The notes beneath the pieces are model-generated. The model did no database searches. It had not been told where the DNA came from and was given only the letters and a program-made list of their open reading frames with translations. The position numbers and the translations under genes are program-made. From assembly GCA_965659745.1 (NCBI GenBank), contig CBFHXF010000011.1, positions 1 through 44,739 on the forward strand: DNA of 44,739 nt, written 5' to 3'. Source of the stretch: VMCP01 sp965659745 (GTDB taxonomy: Bacteria > Bacteroidota > Bacteroidia > NS11-12g > UBA955). Of the stretch, positions 32,873-40,002 are shown piece by piece (position 1 is the first letter of the stretch; every line of letters begins with the position of its first letter).

Positions 32873-33076
32873 AAATTATGCGACTTGATACAATTCTCTT
32901 TCTAACTCTCATAAGGCTTCCCAATATTTTTCATTGCTTTTCCAGTAGTTGCTTATAGTGTAAGCTGCCCGCTAGTTGTTTTCTACCTTAATCTGAAGCC
33001 CGATTTTTCAATATTCCTTCAAAATCCATCGGATTTTTCATTACGTTTGAAAACCAATACACAAAATTTTCTTTCC

Positions 33077-33826
33077 ATGAAAACCCTCCTCTTTACCCTC
33101 GCCTTCATCGCTTCGATTTTATATAGCAATTTCGGCAGCGCTCAGATTAATATCGATCCAATCTACCACGATACCACCGCTTTGGAAATACCCGTAATCG
33201 ACACCATTTCCGCCGACAGTGCTGAATATTGGGCCAATTTCAAATTCAGCAAGAAAGACATCCAAAAAATCATTAAAACCATCAAATACAGCAAAGAAGT
33301 CTATCAAATAGTAAAAAGAGACTATTCCTCTCTCTTCGAAATGAAGGGCTACCACCCCCATCTGGGATATTCCTATCAAGGGATAAATACCTTTGTTTTC
33401 GGCGTGGGATACGGCAAACGCAACCTGTTCAAACCTACTACCTATAGCAATATTCACGGCGGATTCATCTTTACGCCTTCCCAAAACTATGACCCCAATA
33501 TTGGCTTCCACCTAGGGTATACCAAAGCGAAGCTCTTTACTTTCTGGGGAATTGAAGCCGACGCCTTGAACCATTCCAATAATGGACTCAGCGTGGTCGT
33601 GAGGCCCGAAATAGGACTCACCGTAATCGGTTCTTTCAACCTCGGTTATGGCTATGGTTTCAATTTAAGCGATAACAATAACAGTATGGGCGGACATACC
33701 TTCACCATTCGGTATACCCATCAATTCTTAAAGAAAAATATCGAGAGAAAGGTAAAAGAATTCAATTTCATCTTCCAAAGAGATTACCAACGATTGAAAG
33801 AAATTGGATTGGATTTAGCCCAATAA
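33077..33826 (+). CDS. Exported beta-rich protein, probable outer membrane protein
   Basis: The product has 249 residues. The signal peptide is MKTLLFTLAFIASILYSNFG, cleaved near SAQ. A helical segment (about 50-95, FKFSKKDIQKIIKTIKYSKE) precedes strands with alternating polar and aromatic residues (about 100-230: LGYSYQGINTFVFGVGYGKR, GLSVVVRPEIGLTVIGSFNL, GGHTFTIRYTHQF) that fit a small barrel. It ends in a charged helix rather than a terminal strand, so insertion as a barrel is likely but not certain. The start at 33077 is preferred to 33047 because it begins at the signal peptide. It converges with the pirin gene with two bases between stops. No family is recognised. Confidence 0.6.
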   Translation: MKTLLFTLAFIASILYSNFGSAQINIDPIYHDTTALEIPVIDTISADSAEYWANFKFSKKDIQKIIKTIKYSKEVYQIVKRDYSSLFEMKGYHPHLGYSYQGINTFVFGVGYGKRNLFKPTTYSNIHGGFIFTPSQNYDPNIGFHLGYTKAKLFTFWGIEADALNHSNNGLSVVVRPEIGLTVIGSFNLGYGYGFNLSDNNNSMGGHTFTIRYTHQFLKKNIERKVKEFNFIFQRDYQRLKEIGLDLAQ

Positions 33827-33828
33827 GC

Positions 33829-35052
33829 TTACACCGGTTTTTCCACCCTGCCATCGGCAAATTTGGCAAAGCGACCCTTACTTCTGTCGTGAACTTGATC
33901 GTAACGGGGCCAAGGCCATCCTCCGTATTGGGTTCTATGATAATCGTCGAATGCCTGTTGAATTTCTTGCTTGGTGTTCATGACAAACGGACCGTACTGC
34001 ATAACGGATTCGCCAATAGGTCTTCCCTGTAAAATTAAAAATTTGCAATTATCAGACGTCGCGAGAACCTCAATATCGCGTTCGGCCCGTAATCGAACCG
34101 ATTTATACGAAGCCACCGATGTGCCTCCTATGTTTATGCTATCGCCTTCGTAAAAATACAACATCCGATTCACTCCAACCGATGCCTTCGGCAAGGTAAT
34201 TGTGGACCCTTTCTCCATGATTACATTCCATATGGCTACCTCATTCTTGCGATCAAAAGCCCATGAATTGGGGGGCGGATTCAGACTTTGCGTTTTACCG
34301 AAATTACCGGCGATGATTTCAATATGGGCTGATTTTTTATTCTGATTTTTAAGACTCAATTTGGGAATTTTTTCTGACCAAAACATAGAAAAATGCGGTT
34401 TCGACATTTTGTTTCGACTGGGTAAATTCAACCAAATTTGAAATAATTCTAGCGGATTGTCTTTTTCCTTGCTTAACAAGGGAAACATTTCCGAATGTTG
34501 TACCCCGCTGCCCGCCGTCATCCATTGTACGTCGCCATTGCCATATCTGCCAGCCGCCCCCATAGAATCAGCATGGTCTACCAAGCCCTTCCTCACCACC
34601 GTTACGGTTTCAAAACCCCGATGCGGATGACCTGGAAATCCGGGTACCTTTTTTCCATGATACATCCGATATCCATCTTTTATGATAAAATCATCTCCTA
34701 AACTGCGTCCGGCTAATGAAGCGGCGGGACCCATTTGTTCGTTTCCCTTTGGAAAATAATCTTCNNNNNNNNNNNNNNNNNNNNNNNNNNNNNNNNNNNN
34801 NNNNNNNNNNNNNNNNNNNNNNNNNNNNNNNNNNNNNNNNNNNNNNNNNNNNNNNNNNNCCTCGTGATGCACGCAAAACAAAAACGGATCTAAGGTATCC
34901 CATTGAAAACCCATGGGTTTGATTTCTATTATAGGCTCAAACGCTTCCATCTTCTTCTTAATAGAATCTGTGGCGCTCTCAAAAGAAGCGGTTACCACCG
35001 CCCCTAAACCCAAGCCTAATCGAGTCAAAAAGTTTCTTCTTTTAATCTCCAT
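33829..35052 (-). CDS. Pirin-family protein with Tat signal (contains an N gap)
   Basis: The product is a bicupin. The N-terminus KRRNFLTRLGLGLGAVVTASF is a twin-arginine export signal (KRRNFL then hydrophobic), unusual because most pirins are cytosolic. The N-terminal cupin has PGHPHRGFETVTVVRKGLVDH, giving the His residues that bind iron, then GDVQWMTAGSGVQHSEMFPL with His and Glu. The C-terminal cupin follows (about 250-370). 95 N at 34765-34859 interrupt the frame between CVHHE and EDYFPKGNEQMGP. As I recall, family members run straight through this point, so the gap may contain no missing sequence. TATATTTG four bases before the ATG at 35052 fixes the start. It may be a periplasmic quercetinase-like dioxygenase. 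Confidence 0.85.
   Translation of the reverse strand: MEIKRRNFLTRLGLGLGAVVTASFESATDSIKKKMEAFEPIIEIKPMGFQWDTLDPFLFCVHHEXXXXXXXXXXXXXXXXXXXXXXXXXXXXXXXXEDYFPKGNEQMGPAASLAGRSLGDDFIIKDGYRMYHGKKVPGFPGHPHRGFETVTVVRKGLVDHADSMGAAGRYGNGDVQWMTAGSGVQHSEMFPLLSKEKDNPLELFQIWLNLPSRNKMSKPHFSMFWSEKIPKLSLKNQNKKSAHIEIIAGNFGKTQSLNPPPNSWAFDRKNEVAIWNVIMEKGSTITLPKASVGVNRMLYFYEGDSINIGGTSVASYKSVRLRAERDIEVLATSDNCKFLILQGRPIGESVMQYGPFVMNTKQEIQQAFDDYHRTQYGGWPWPRYDQVHDRSKGRFAKFADGRVEKPV
34765..34859. other. Assembly gap (95 N) inside the pirin gene, possibly spurious
   Basis: There is no base information here. The minus-strand flanks end CATCACGAGG and begin GAAGATTATTTTCC. The family sequence expected here is HHE-D-Y-F-P with nothing inserted, so the two contigs may really abut or overlap with one synonymous mismatch. 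Confidence 0.6.
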
Positions 35053-35056
35053 AGTC

Positions 35057-35064
35057 CAAATATA
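35057..35064 (-). promoter_or_regulatory. -7 promoter element of the pirin gene
   Basis: TATATTTG on the minus strand matches TAnnTTTG, four bases (GACT) before the ATG at 35052. The upstream in-frame codons used for a longer start lie before the element. Confidence 0.6.
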
Positions 35065-35178
35065 GACAACTTTTACCCTTGTTTGTTTGAACAACAATGT
35101 AAATTTATGGTCTCCCTGTAAACTTATAGACACAAAGCCTATGGCATCTATGCATAGTTATAGTAAATTAGCCCACGG

Positions 35179-35682
35179 ATGAAACATAAAATCATATCAA
35201 CCTGTATGCGCTTAATGCTCTTACTTTTAATGTGGCTTTTCCCTTTACATGTTCAAGCTCAGGCCCAACAAAATCCATATATAACAACCTACCTGCCATT
35301 AGCAAAGCAACTAGAATCGCAATACGGAATTCCGGCGCCTGTTATATTGGGAATTGGTATTTACGAATCGAATTACGGGAAAAGTAAAGTATGCCGCTTG
35401 TTGAAGAATCACCATGGATTGGCGGGCAAAAACCAACTCATGAAAACCCACGGTATTAAATCGCGCTACCAACAATTTGAAAGTGATTCGGCCGGATATG
35501 TGGCATTTTGCAATTTTGTAGCCAAGCGAAAATACTACGAACAAATAAAAGGCAGCTCCGACATCAACAATTGGCTGAGTACCATTGGCCGAAACGGATA
35601 TTGTCAAAACCCCAGCATCTGGAAAAAACACATCATACAACTGTTAAAAAAGCATGAATTGTATACGGTAAGTGCCCCCTAA
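35179..35682 (+). CDS. Glucosaminidase-domain peptidoglycan hydrolase
   Basis: The 167-residue exported enzyme has a signal peptide (MRLMLLLLMWLFPLHVQAQA). The mature protein matches FlgJ/AcmA-type endo-beta-N-acetylglucosaminidases, which cut the glycan backbone: PLAKQLESQYGIPAPVILGIGIYESNYGKS contains the catalytic Glu (ESNYGKS), then NHHGLAGK, RYQQFESDSAGYVAFCNFV, and YCQNPSIWKKHIIQLLKKH. It has no separate wall-binding domain. The ATG at 35179 follows a TAAATTAG box seven bases upstream, a weak -7 match. Its stop is 49 bases from the converging pterin dehydratase stop. Confidence 0.85.
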   Translation: MKHKIISTCMRLMLLLLMWLFPLHVQAQAQQNPYITTYLPLAKQLESQYGIPAPVILGIGIYESNYGKSKVCRLLKNHHGLAGKNQLMKTHGIKSRYQQFESDSAGYVAFCNFVAKRKYYEQIKGSSDINNWLSTIGRNGYCQNPSIWKKHIIQLLKKHELYTVSAP

Positions 35683-35731
35683 GACTAAACACCTATCGCT
35701 GTAATTTGAAACCAATATAATTGTGAATAAA

Positions 35732-35992
35732 TCAGGAATTTTCCTGGTGAAATCCCTCATAAATCGCGTCTAGCATTTCGGCCAAGCGATAATCTAAATC
35801 GGTAACCACATTTCCGGCGTCGTGGGTACGCAACGTAACGGTAACTTTGTTATAGACATTGGTCCATTCGGGATGGTGATTGAGGGTATCAATATCAATA
35901 GAAGCGCGCTTCATGAATTCAATTGCTTTAATGAAGCTTTCGAAACGAAAGGTTTTTTCTAGGCTGTTAAGGTGTTTGATCCAAGTATCCAT
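35732..35992 (-). CDS. Pterin-4a-carbinolamine dehydratase (4a-hydroxytetrahydrobiopterin dehydratase)
   Basis: The 86-residue product has the PCD/DCoH signature: TFRFESFIKAIEFMKRASIDIDTLNHHPEWTNVYNKV with the catalytic HHPEW motif (about residues 42-46) and VTLRTHDAGNVVTDLDYRLAEMLD near the end. It dehydrates 4a-hydroxy-tetrahydropterin and recycles the cofactor used by aromatic amino acid hydroxylases. No phenylalanine hydroxylase gene is present here. The length is typical. No clear -7 element is visible; the DNA in front is rich in alternating T and A. Confidence 0.92.
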   Translation of the reverse strand: MDTWIKHLNSLEKTFRFESFIKAIEFMKRASIDIDTLNHHPEWTNVYNKVTVTLRTHDAGNVVTDLDYRLAEMLDAIYEGFHQENS

Positions 35993-36243
35993 ATATATAC
36001 TAACATTCTACCCCAACCAATAGTTCGCTGAAACCAATAAACTGTAAACAGAATGTCAAAAAAATGTTTTTTATCGCCCGATAAACTCATTTAAACGTGT
36101 ATTGTTCATATCTACAGTCGACTAGACCAAATATTCCATAATTTGGGGTGGTCAAACTACTAGAAACTGTTTTAAATATATATGAGATTCACTTGATTTA
36201 TTTTTCATAAAGATCATGCCCAATTAACTTTAACCATATTAAC

Positions 36244-37017
36244 ATGAAAACAATACATAAAATCGGATCATTATTAGCGCTGCCACTGCTGTTTGCGCAA
36301 TGTACCATCATCCAACCGGGCGACGTGGGCGTAAAGCAACGCTTGGGAAATTTAATCGGCGAACCTAAAACTGCCGGAATTGTAGTTTACAATCCGTTTA
36401 TAGCCAAAGTTGTTAGAAGTTCGGCCCAAACTACGAATTTGAAACTCAATTTAAATCTGCCGAGTAAGGAAGGATTGAGTGTTCAGGCCGAAATCAGCAT
36501 TTTATACCACATTGAGGCAGCGCAATTCAAAAAGTTGATCATTCAATACGGACAAGATTACGAACCCATAGTAACCGCCGTATTTCGTTCGGCAGCCTCC
36601 GATGTTTGTGCCCAGTATTTTGCAAAGGACATGCACTCGGGTAAACGTGCCAACATCGAACAAGCCATCCTCAAGAAAATGGTCGAAAATTTAGAAGGCT
36701 CCGGCATGGTTGTAGAAAATGTTTTAATGAAAAGCATTTCCCTACCAAAAGGTTTAGCCACTTCAATTGAACAAAAGCTTCAAGCAGAACAGGATGCCAT
36801 GCGCATGGAATTCATATTGCAACAAGAAAAACTAGAAGCAGAAAGAAAGATAATTCAAGCCAAAGGAACCCGCGATGCCCAGCTTATTCAGGCAGAAGGA
36901 TTAACCCCTGAAATATTAAAAATGCGCAGCATCGATGCCTTCCAAGAACTCAGCAAATCGCCCAATGCGAAAGTGATTGTTACCGACGGAAAAACGCCCT
37001 TTTTGATAAAAGATTAA
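36244..37017 (+). CDS. SPFH/prohibitin-family membrane protein
   Basis: The product has 257 residues. The N-terminal hydrophobic segment (IGSLLALPLLFAQC) ends in a cysteine; the residue before it is Gln, so lipidation is uncertain, but the pattern also fits a signal anchor. The SPFH domain (about 26-190) begins VGVKQRLGNLIGEPKTAG and includes LPSKEGLSVQAEISILYHIEA and PIVTAVFRSAASDVCAQYF. A charged helix (QAEQDAMRMEFILQQEKLEAERKI, then AKGTRDAQLIQAEGLTPEIL) is the usual oligomerisation stalk. Prohibitin-type proteins form large rings on membranes that scaffold proteases. The gene converges on the glycosyltransferase gene with a 4-base overlap. Confidence 0.9.
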   Translation: MKTIHKIGSLLALPLLFAQCTIIQPGDVGVKQRLGNLIGEPKTAGIVVYNPFIAKVVRSSAQTTNLKLNLNLPSKEGLSVQAEISILYHIEAAQFKKLIIQYGQDYEPIVTAVFRSAASDVCAQYFAKDMHSGKRANIEQAILKKMVENLEGSGMVVENVLMKSISLPKGLATSIEQKLQAEQDAMRMEFILQQEKLEAERKIIQAKGTRDAQLIQAEGLTPEILKMRSIDAFQELSKSPNAKVIVTDGKTPFLIKD

Positions 37018-37730
37018 ACCCGTCCGTAACGGCGGTAAAGCTGTAAAATATTCAAAGGCACCTGTAAGAAATCTCCGATTTTTAACTTGCTGCCTTTGAT
37101 TTCTTTCCAACGGTGTAAGGGAATTTCCTTTATGTGTATCGTTGAAGAATTCCGTAAGTATCGAATGAAAACTTCAATGTCGAACAGCCATTTGGTGACA
37201 AATTTTTCCTCAAAACAAAGTGGTATCACCTCCCTCTTGAAAATTTTACATCCGCATTGGGTATCATATATCTCCAGTTTAAATAAAGTATCGATTATGG
37301 TTAAAACGATCCTCGAAAACCAATGCCGGATGGGGTTTCGTTCTATTTGCCAACCTTTTAGCTTTACCCGAGACCCAAAGATAATGTCGTAGCCTTCGGT
37401 TTCAACGATTTCCATCAAGCGTTTAAACTCCTCAAAAGGCGTGGCAAAATCAGCATCTAAAAAACCAATATAATCGTACTCCGATTGGGCCAAATCAAAC
37501 ATTCCCGAACGTATAACTCCCGCTTTCCCCTGATTGGGCGTAAAATCCTTCACATAAACGTTAGAATTCCCCAGAAAGACTTGATTCAAAACATACAAGG
37601 TATTGTCTGTAGAACCGTCGTTAAGCAAATAAAAATCAATGTTTGGGTTTGCCGACACCAAGCGCCGATATAGATCAACATCTAAACGTTGCGATTCGTT
37701 ATAACACGGTATCAGACAAGCCGCTTTCAT
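37014..37730 (-). CDS. GT2-family glycosyltransferase (dolichyl-phosphate mannose synthase-like)
   Basis: The 238-residue GT-A fold enzyme has LIPCYNESQRLDVDLYRRLV at the start, FYLLNDGSTDNTLYVLNQV for the nucleotide-binding strand, GFLDADFATPFEEFKRLME with the DxD-type DAD, and IFGSRVKLKGWQIERNPIRHWF, as in DPM1-like transferases that charge polyprenyl phosphate with a sugar. The DTQCGCKIFKREVI segment is typical of the subfamily. It has no C-terminal transmembrane helices, so it works at the cytosolic face. It lies two bases after the methyltransferase stop, so the two genes probably form an operon that makes a lipid-linked or modified surface glycan. The start MKAACLIPCY at 37730 is clear. 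Confidence 0.88.
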   Translation of the reverse strand: MKAACLIPCYNESQRLDVDLYRRLVSANPNIDFYLLNDGSTDNTLYVLNQVFLGNSNVYVKDFTPNQGKAGVIRSGMFDLAQSEYDYIGFLDADFATPFEEFKRLMEIVETEGYDIIFGSRVKLKGWQIERNPIRHWFSRIVLTIIDTLFKLEIYDTQCGCKIFKREVIPLCFEEKFVTKWLFDIEVFIRYLRNSSTIHIKEIPLHRWKEIKGSKLKIGDFLQVPLNILQLYRRYGRV

Positions 37731-37732
37731 AT

Positions 37733-38542
37733 TCAGCGTTTCATTACAATATAGGTCGACAATCCAGGAAGATCGATGCCCAACTTCCGTAAAGCCGAAC
37801 CCATTGCATAATCCGTATTCAGCATGGTCTTAAAAAGAAACGTTGCTAAAGGGCCCCCTTTCCAAGCAGAAACGCCAATGCCTTGGCGATTTACGTCAAT
37901 AGGAGGTTCAAATAATTTCACAATAGACCTCGCCAAGAACAAACTAAAGAAGAAATAACCCGATTCCGATATTTCCATCTTTAGATCCTGCGCATACTGT
38001 TTTACTTGGGAAACCTTATAACGGCGGAAATGTCCTAAGTCAATGTCGTGATTCGAAAACAAATGCTGATACGCCGGCACTGTAATAAACAACTCAAAAA
38101 GGGCAACACCCGCAAAATGACGATCGAGGATTTTAATAAATCCATTATGATCTTCAATATGCTCAATTACATCGTTCAAAAGCACAATATAGGCACAGTC
38201 CTTATCTATCTTCAGCTCAGAAATATCTTGTAAATACAAAACGGCATCATTCACCGTTTTTAGGGTTTCAATGTTGGCGGGCGTAAAATTGATATCAATA
38301 GCAACCGCGTTAGAAGTCGCCTCTTGATGACTATTATGATTCCAATATGAGGAAAACTCGTTGTACAATTTTTGCACCACAAAGGCATCTCCGCAACCTA
38401 TATCTACCAGTACGGGCTGTATGCCTGACGGAACTGCCGCAAGCATCTTTTTAACTTTTTCTTTAATGATTGCATACCTCGCCAATTCCCAAGGATGGCG
38501 CTTTACATGAATGTCGATACTTCCGTTTTCTACTAAGTCCAT
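37733..38542 (-). CDS. Class I SAM-dependent methyltransferase
   Basis: The 269-residue methyltransferase has the glycine-rich motif I PVLVDIGCGDAFVVQKLY (about residues 43-60), AVAIDINFTPANIETL (motif II with the acidic ribose-binding residue), and IVLLNDVIEHIEDHNGFIKI (about 125-144) typical of UbiE/Coq5-type Rossmann methyltransferases. The start PWELARYAIIKEKVKKMLA resembles glycan-associated methyltransferases; the substrate is unknown. It is the first gene of a two-gene unit with the GT2 gene; the stop TGA and the next ATG are two bases apart. TAAATTTG at 38558-38565 gives a promoter with a leader of about 10 bases. Confidence 0.85.
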   Translation of the reverse strand: MDLVENGSIDIHVKRHPWELARYAIIKEKVKKMLAAVPSGIQPVLVDIGCGDAFVVQKLYNEFSSYWNHNSHQEATSNAVAIDINFTPANIETLKTVNDAVLYLQDISELKIDKDCAYIVLLNDVIEHIEDHNGFIKILDRHFAGVALFELFITVPAYQHLFSNHDIDLGHFRRYKVSQVKQYAQDLKMEISESGYFFFSLFLARSIVKLFEPPIDVNRQGIGVSAWKGGPLATFLFKTMLNTDYAMGSALRKLGIDLPGLSTYIVMKR

Positions 38543-38557
38543 TTAAATCACAAATAA

Positions 38558-38565
38558 CAAATTTA
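38558..38565 (-). promoter_or_regulatory. -7 promoter element of the methyltransferase gene
   Basis: TAAATTTG on the minus strand matches TAnnTTTG exactly, 15 bases before the ATG at 38542. Confidence 0.55.
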
Positions 38566-38946
38566 AGACATATCCCACTTAGTCGCAGCAACAATTCGTG
38601 TAAATCCATAAATCCGGCTAAAAATGAAGTAATACGTAATACACCGCGCTCCGGAGAGACTATCCTAAACATATACGTTTCAATATAAAAAATATTTTAA
38701 CTCTTTATTAATCAGTCTCCAATCCAATAAAAAGGACACCTCTACAAATGTTTACATCCAATAAAAATTTAATAAAAATACAACTAATTACATTTTTAAA
38801 CTAACCAATTTTGGGTAGTATTTGCGATTCTCTCAAAAAACAATGATAACACAAAGAAAACATACTGAAAATATACTATTGTACCACCTTCACTAAATAA
38901 ATGAGACATTCGTTTGAAATGCATCCTCGAAAACCCTCTTAAATAC

Positions 38947-38954
38947 TAGATTTG
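38947..38954 (+). promoter_or_regulatory. -7 promoter element of the three-gene T9SS operon
   Basis: TAGATTTG matches TAnnTTTG and is followed by TGACAACA and the ATG at 38963. An in-frame GTG at 38954 overlaps the element, so the ATG is the start. Confidence 0.6.
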
Positions 38955-38962
38955 TGACAACA

Positions 38963-39565
38963 ATGAAAAAAATATTCATTTTCATCAGCCTTGCCTTTTT
39001 GTGTAACATCACAATGGGACAAATCGTTTTTAAGTATAACATTTTATCAGGGGTGCGATTTCCTAATGTAAAATATAAAGATAAATTTAGCAATACCATT
39101 AATTATACATCACAAACAACTTTAGACCAAAGAATAGGTATGTGTTTCAAGCCCGACTCCAATTCTCGATTCACCTTTGGCTTGTATACGGGTTTATTAG
39201 ATTTCAAAAGCAAATCCATAAATCCCAGTTCCGAATTTGAATTAAACGCATTGAATTTTGACCTATACATTAAATACAACCTGAATTACGGCCTTTTTAA
39301 TGCCATTTCAGCCGGTACCTCCGTAGGTGTTACTATTGATCAAGTCCAAACCAATAATTCACAAACCGTATTCAACGAAGGATTTACAAGCAACTTTATA
39401 GGTTTATATGGCGAAATGGAATTCGGCAATTTTTCAAACCGACAATATGCCGTAAATCCTTTCATTTACTACCGAACCATTCTTACCAATATGGAAGGGG
39501 CCGATCTTAATTCAGAAAGCACCCATATTTCATCCGTTGGATTTGGACTAAAAATATCATTATGA
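38963..39565 (+). CDS. Small outer membrane beta-barrel protein, first gene of the T9SS operon
   Basis: The 200-residue product has a signal peptide (KKIFIFISLAFLCNITMGQ) and a mature region of alternating strands and turns with aromatic residues (for example FKYNILSGVRFPNVKYKDKF, FTFGLYTGLLDFKSKS, ALNFDLYIKYNLNYGLFN, FIGLYGEMEFGNFSN). It ends SVGFGLKISL with the hydrophobic terminal residue of BAM-assembled barrels. The stop overlaps the next ATG as ATGA. No family is recognised. It is the first gene of a three-gene operon with a short T9SS protein and a repeat protein, so it may anchor or accompany them at the outer membrane. Confidence 0.75.
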   Translation: MKKIFIFISLAFLCNITMGQIVFKYNILSGVRFPNVKYKDKFSNTINYTSQTTLDQRIGMCFKPDSNSRFTFGLYTGLLDFKSKSINPSSEFELNALNFDLYIKYNLNYGLFNAISAGTSVGVTIDQVQTNNSQTVFNEGFTSNFIGLYGEMEFGNFSNRQYAVNPFIYYRTILTNMEGADLNSESTHISSVGFGLKISL

Positions 39566-40002
39566 AAAAAACAGGCGTCATACTTTGCATAGGAGCTATA
39601 AGCACAAGTTGTTTCGCGCAACGAATTATAAAAGGGAATATTGGAATTTTTCATTCCGTTTCAAGAACTACCCAAATCTATTTTTTCTCAGCCTCTCCCT
39701 TGCACAGTAATCGTTCGGGCGATTCAAAACTATCTGCTCCATTCATTCAATTAAATGAAAATGCCCAAGCCTCTTATAAAGTTACATGTTTTCCAAATCC
39801 TGCTAGTACAATTGTTCATTGTCAATTAACCAATAATAAACCCATTAACAAAATTTTACTTTATTCCATTGATGGAATGCTAATTAAGGAAACCGAAAGT
39901 TCTCCTGTAGAGGTGAATAATTTGCCTTCAGGAATTTATTTTTTAGAAGCTTTTGATGAAGAAAACACCGTTTACACCAACAAAATAACTGTAATAAATT
40001 GA
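39562..40002 (+). CDS. Very short protein made largely of a T9SS type A sorting domain
   Basis: The product has 146 residues. The signal peptide is KKTGVILCIGAISTSCFAQ. Only about 50 residues (about 20-70) lie between it and the C-terminal sorting domain: VTCFPNPASTIVHCQLTNNK, ILLYSIDGMLIKETESS, VEVNNLPSGIYFLEAFDEE and the final KITVIN. The middle shows no domain. It may be a vestigial cargo, or a sorting-domain adaptor that brings a partner to the surface; both are inference. Overlap is by ATGA with the gene before and by TTGA with the gene after, so translation is coupled on both sides. Confidence 0.85.
   Translation: MKKTGVILCIGAISTSCFAQRIIKGNIGIFHSVSRTTQIYFFSASPLHSNRSGDSKLSAPFIQLNENAQASYKVTCFPNPASTIVHCQLTNNKPINKILLYSIDGMLIKETESSPVEVNNLPSGIYFLEAFDEENTVYTNKITVIN

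Larger units (their letters stand above)
38543..38962. other. Intergenic stretch of about 420 bases, AT-rich
   Basis: The region lies between the divergent methyltransferase and outer membrane protein genes. I see the -7 elements at 38558-38565 (minus) and 38947-38954 (plus). The middle is AT-rich and holds no coding pattern, no hairpin with a T run and no RNA gene I can recognise. Short reading frames here (for example 38470-38688 on the plus strand) overlap the methyltransferase and carry no family signal. Confidence 0.6.

Noticed and set aside
35732..36060. Riboswitch or small RNA near the pterin dehydratase
   Set aside because: No structured conserved motif was seen in the stretch beyond simple AT-rich sequence.
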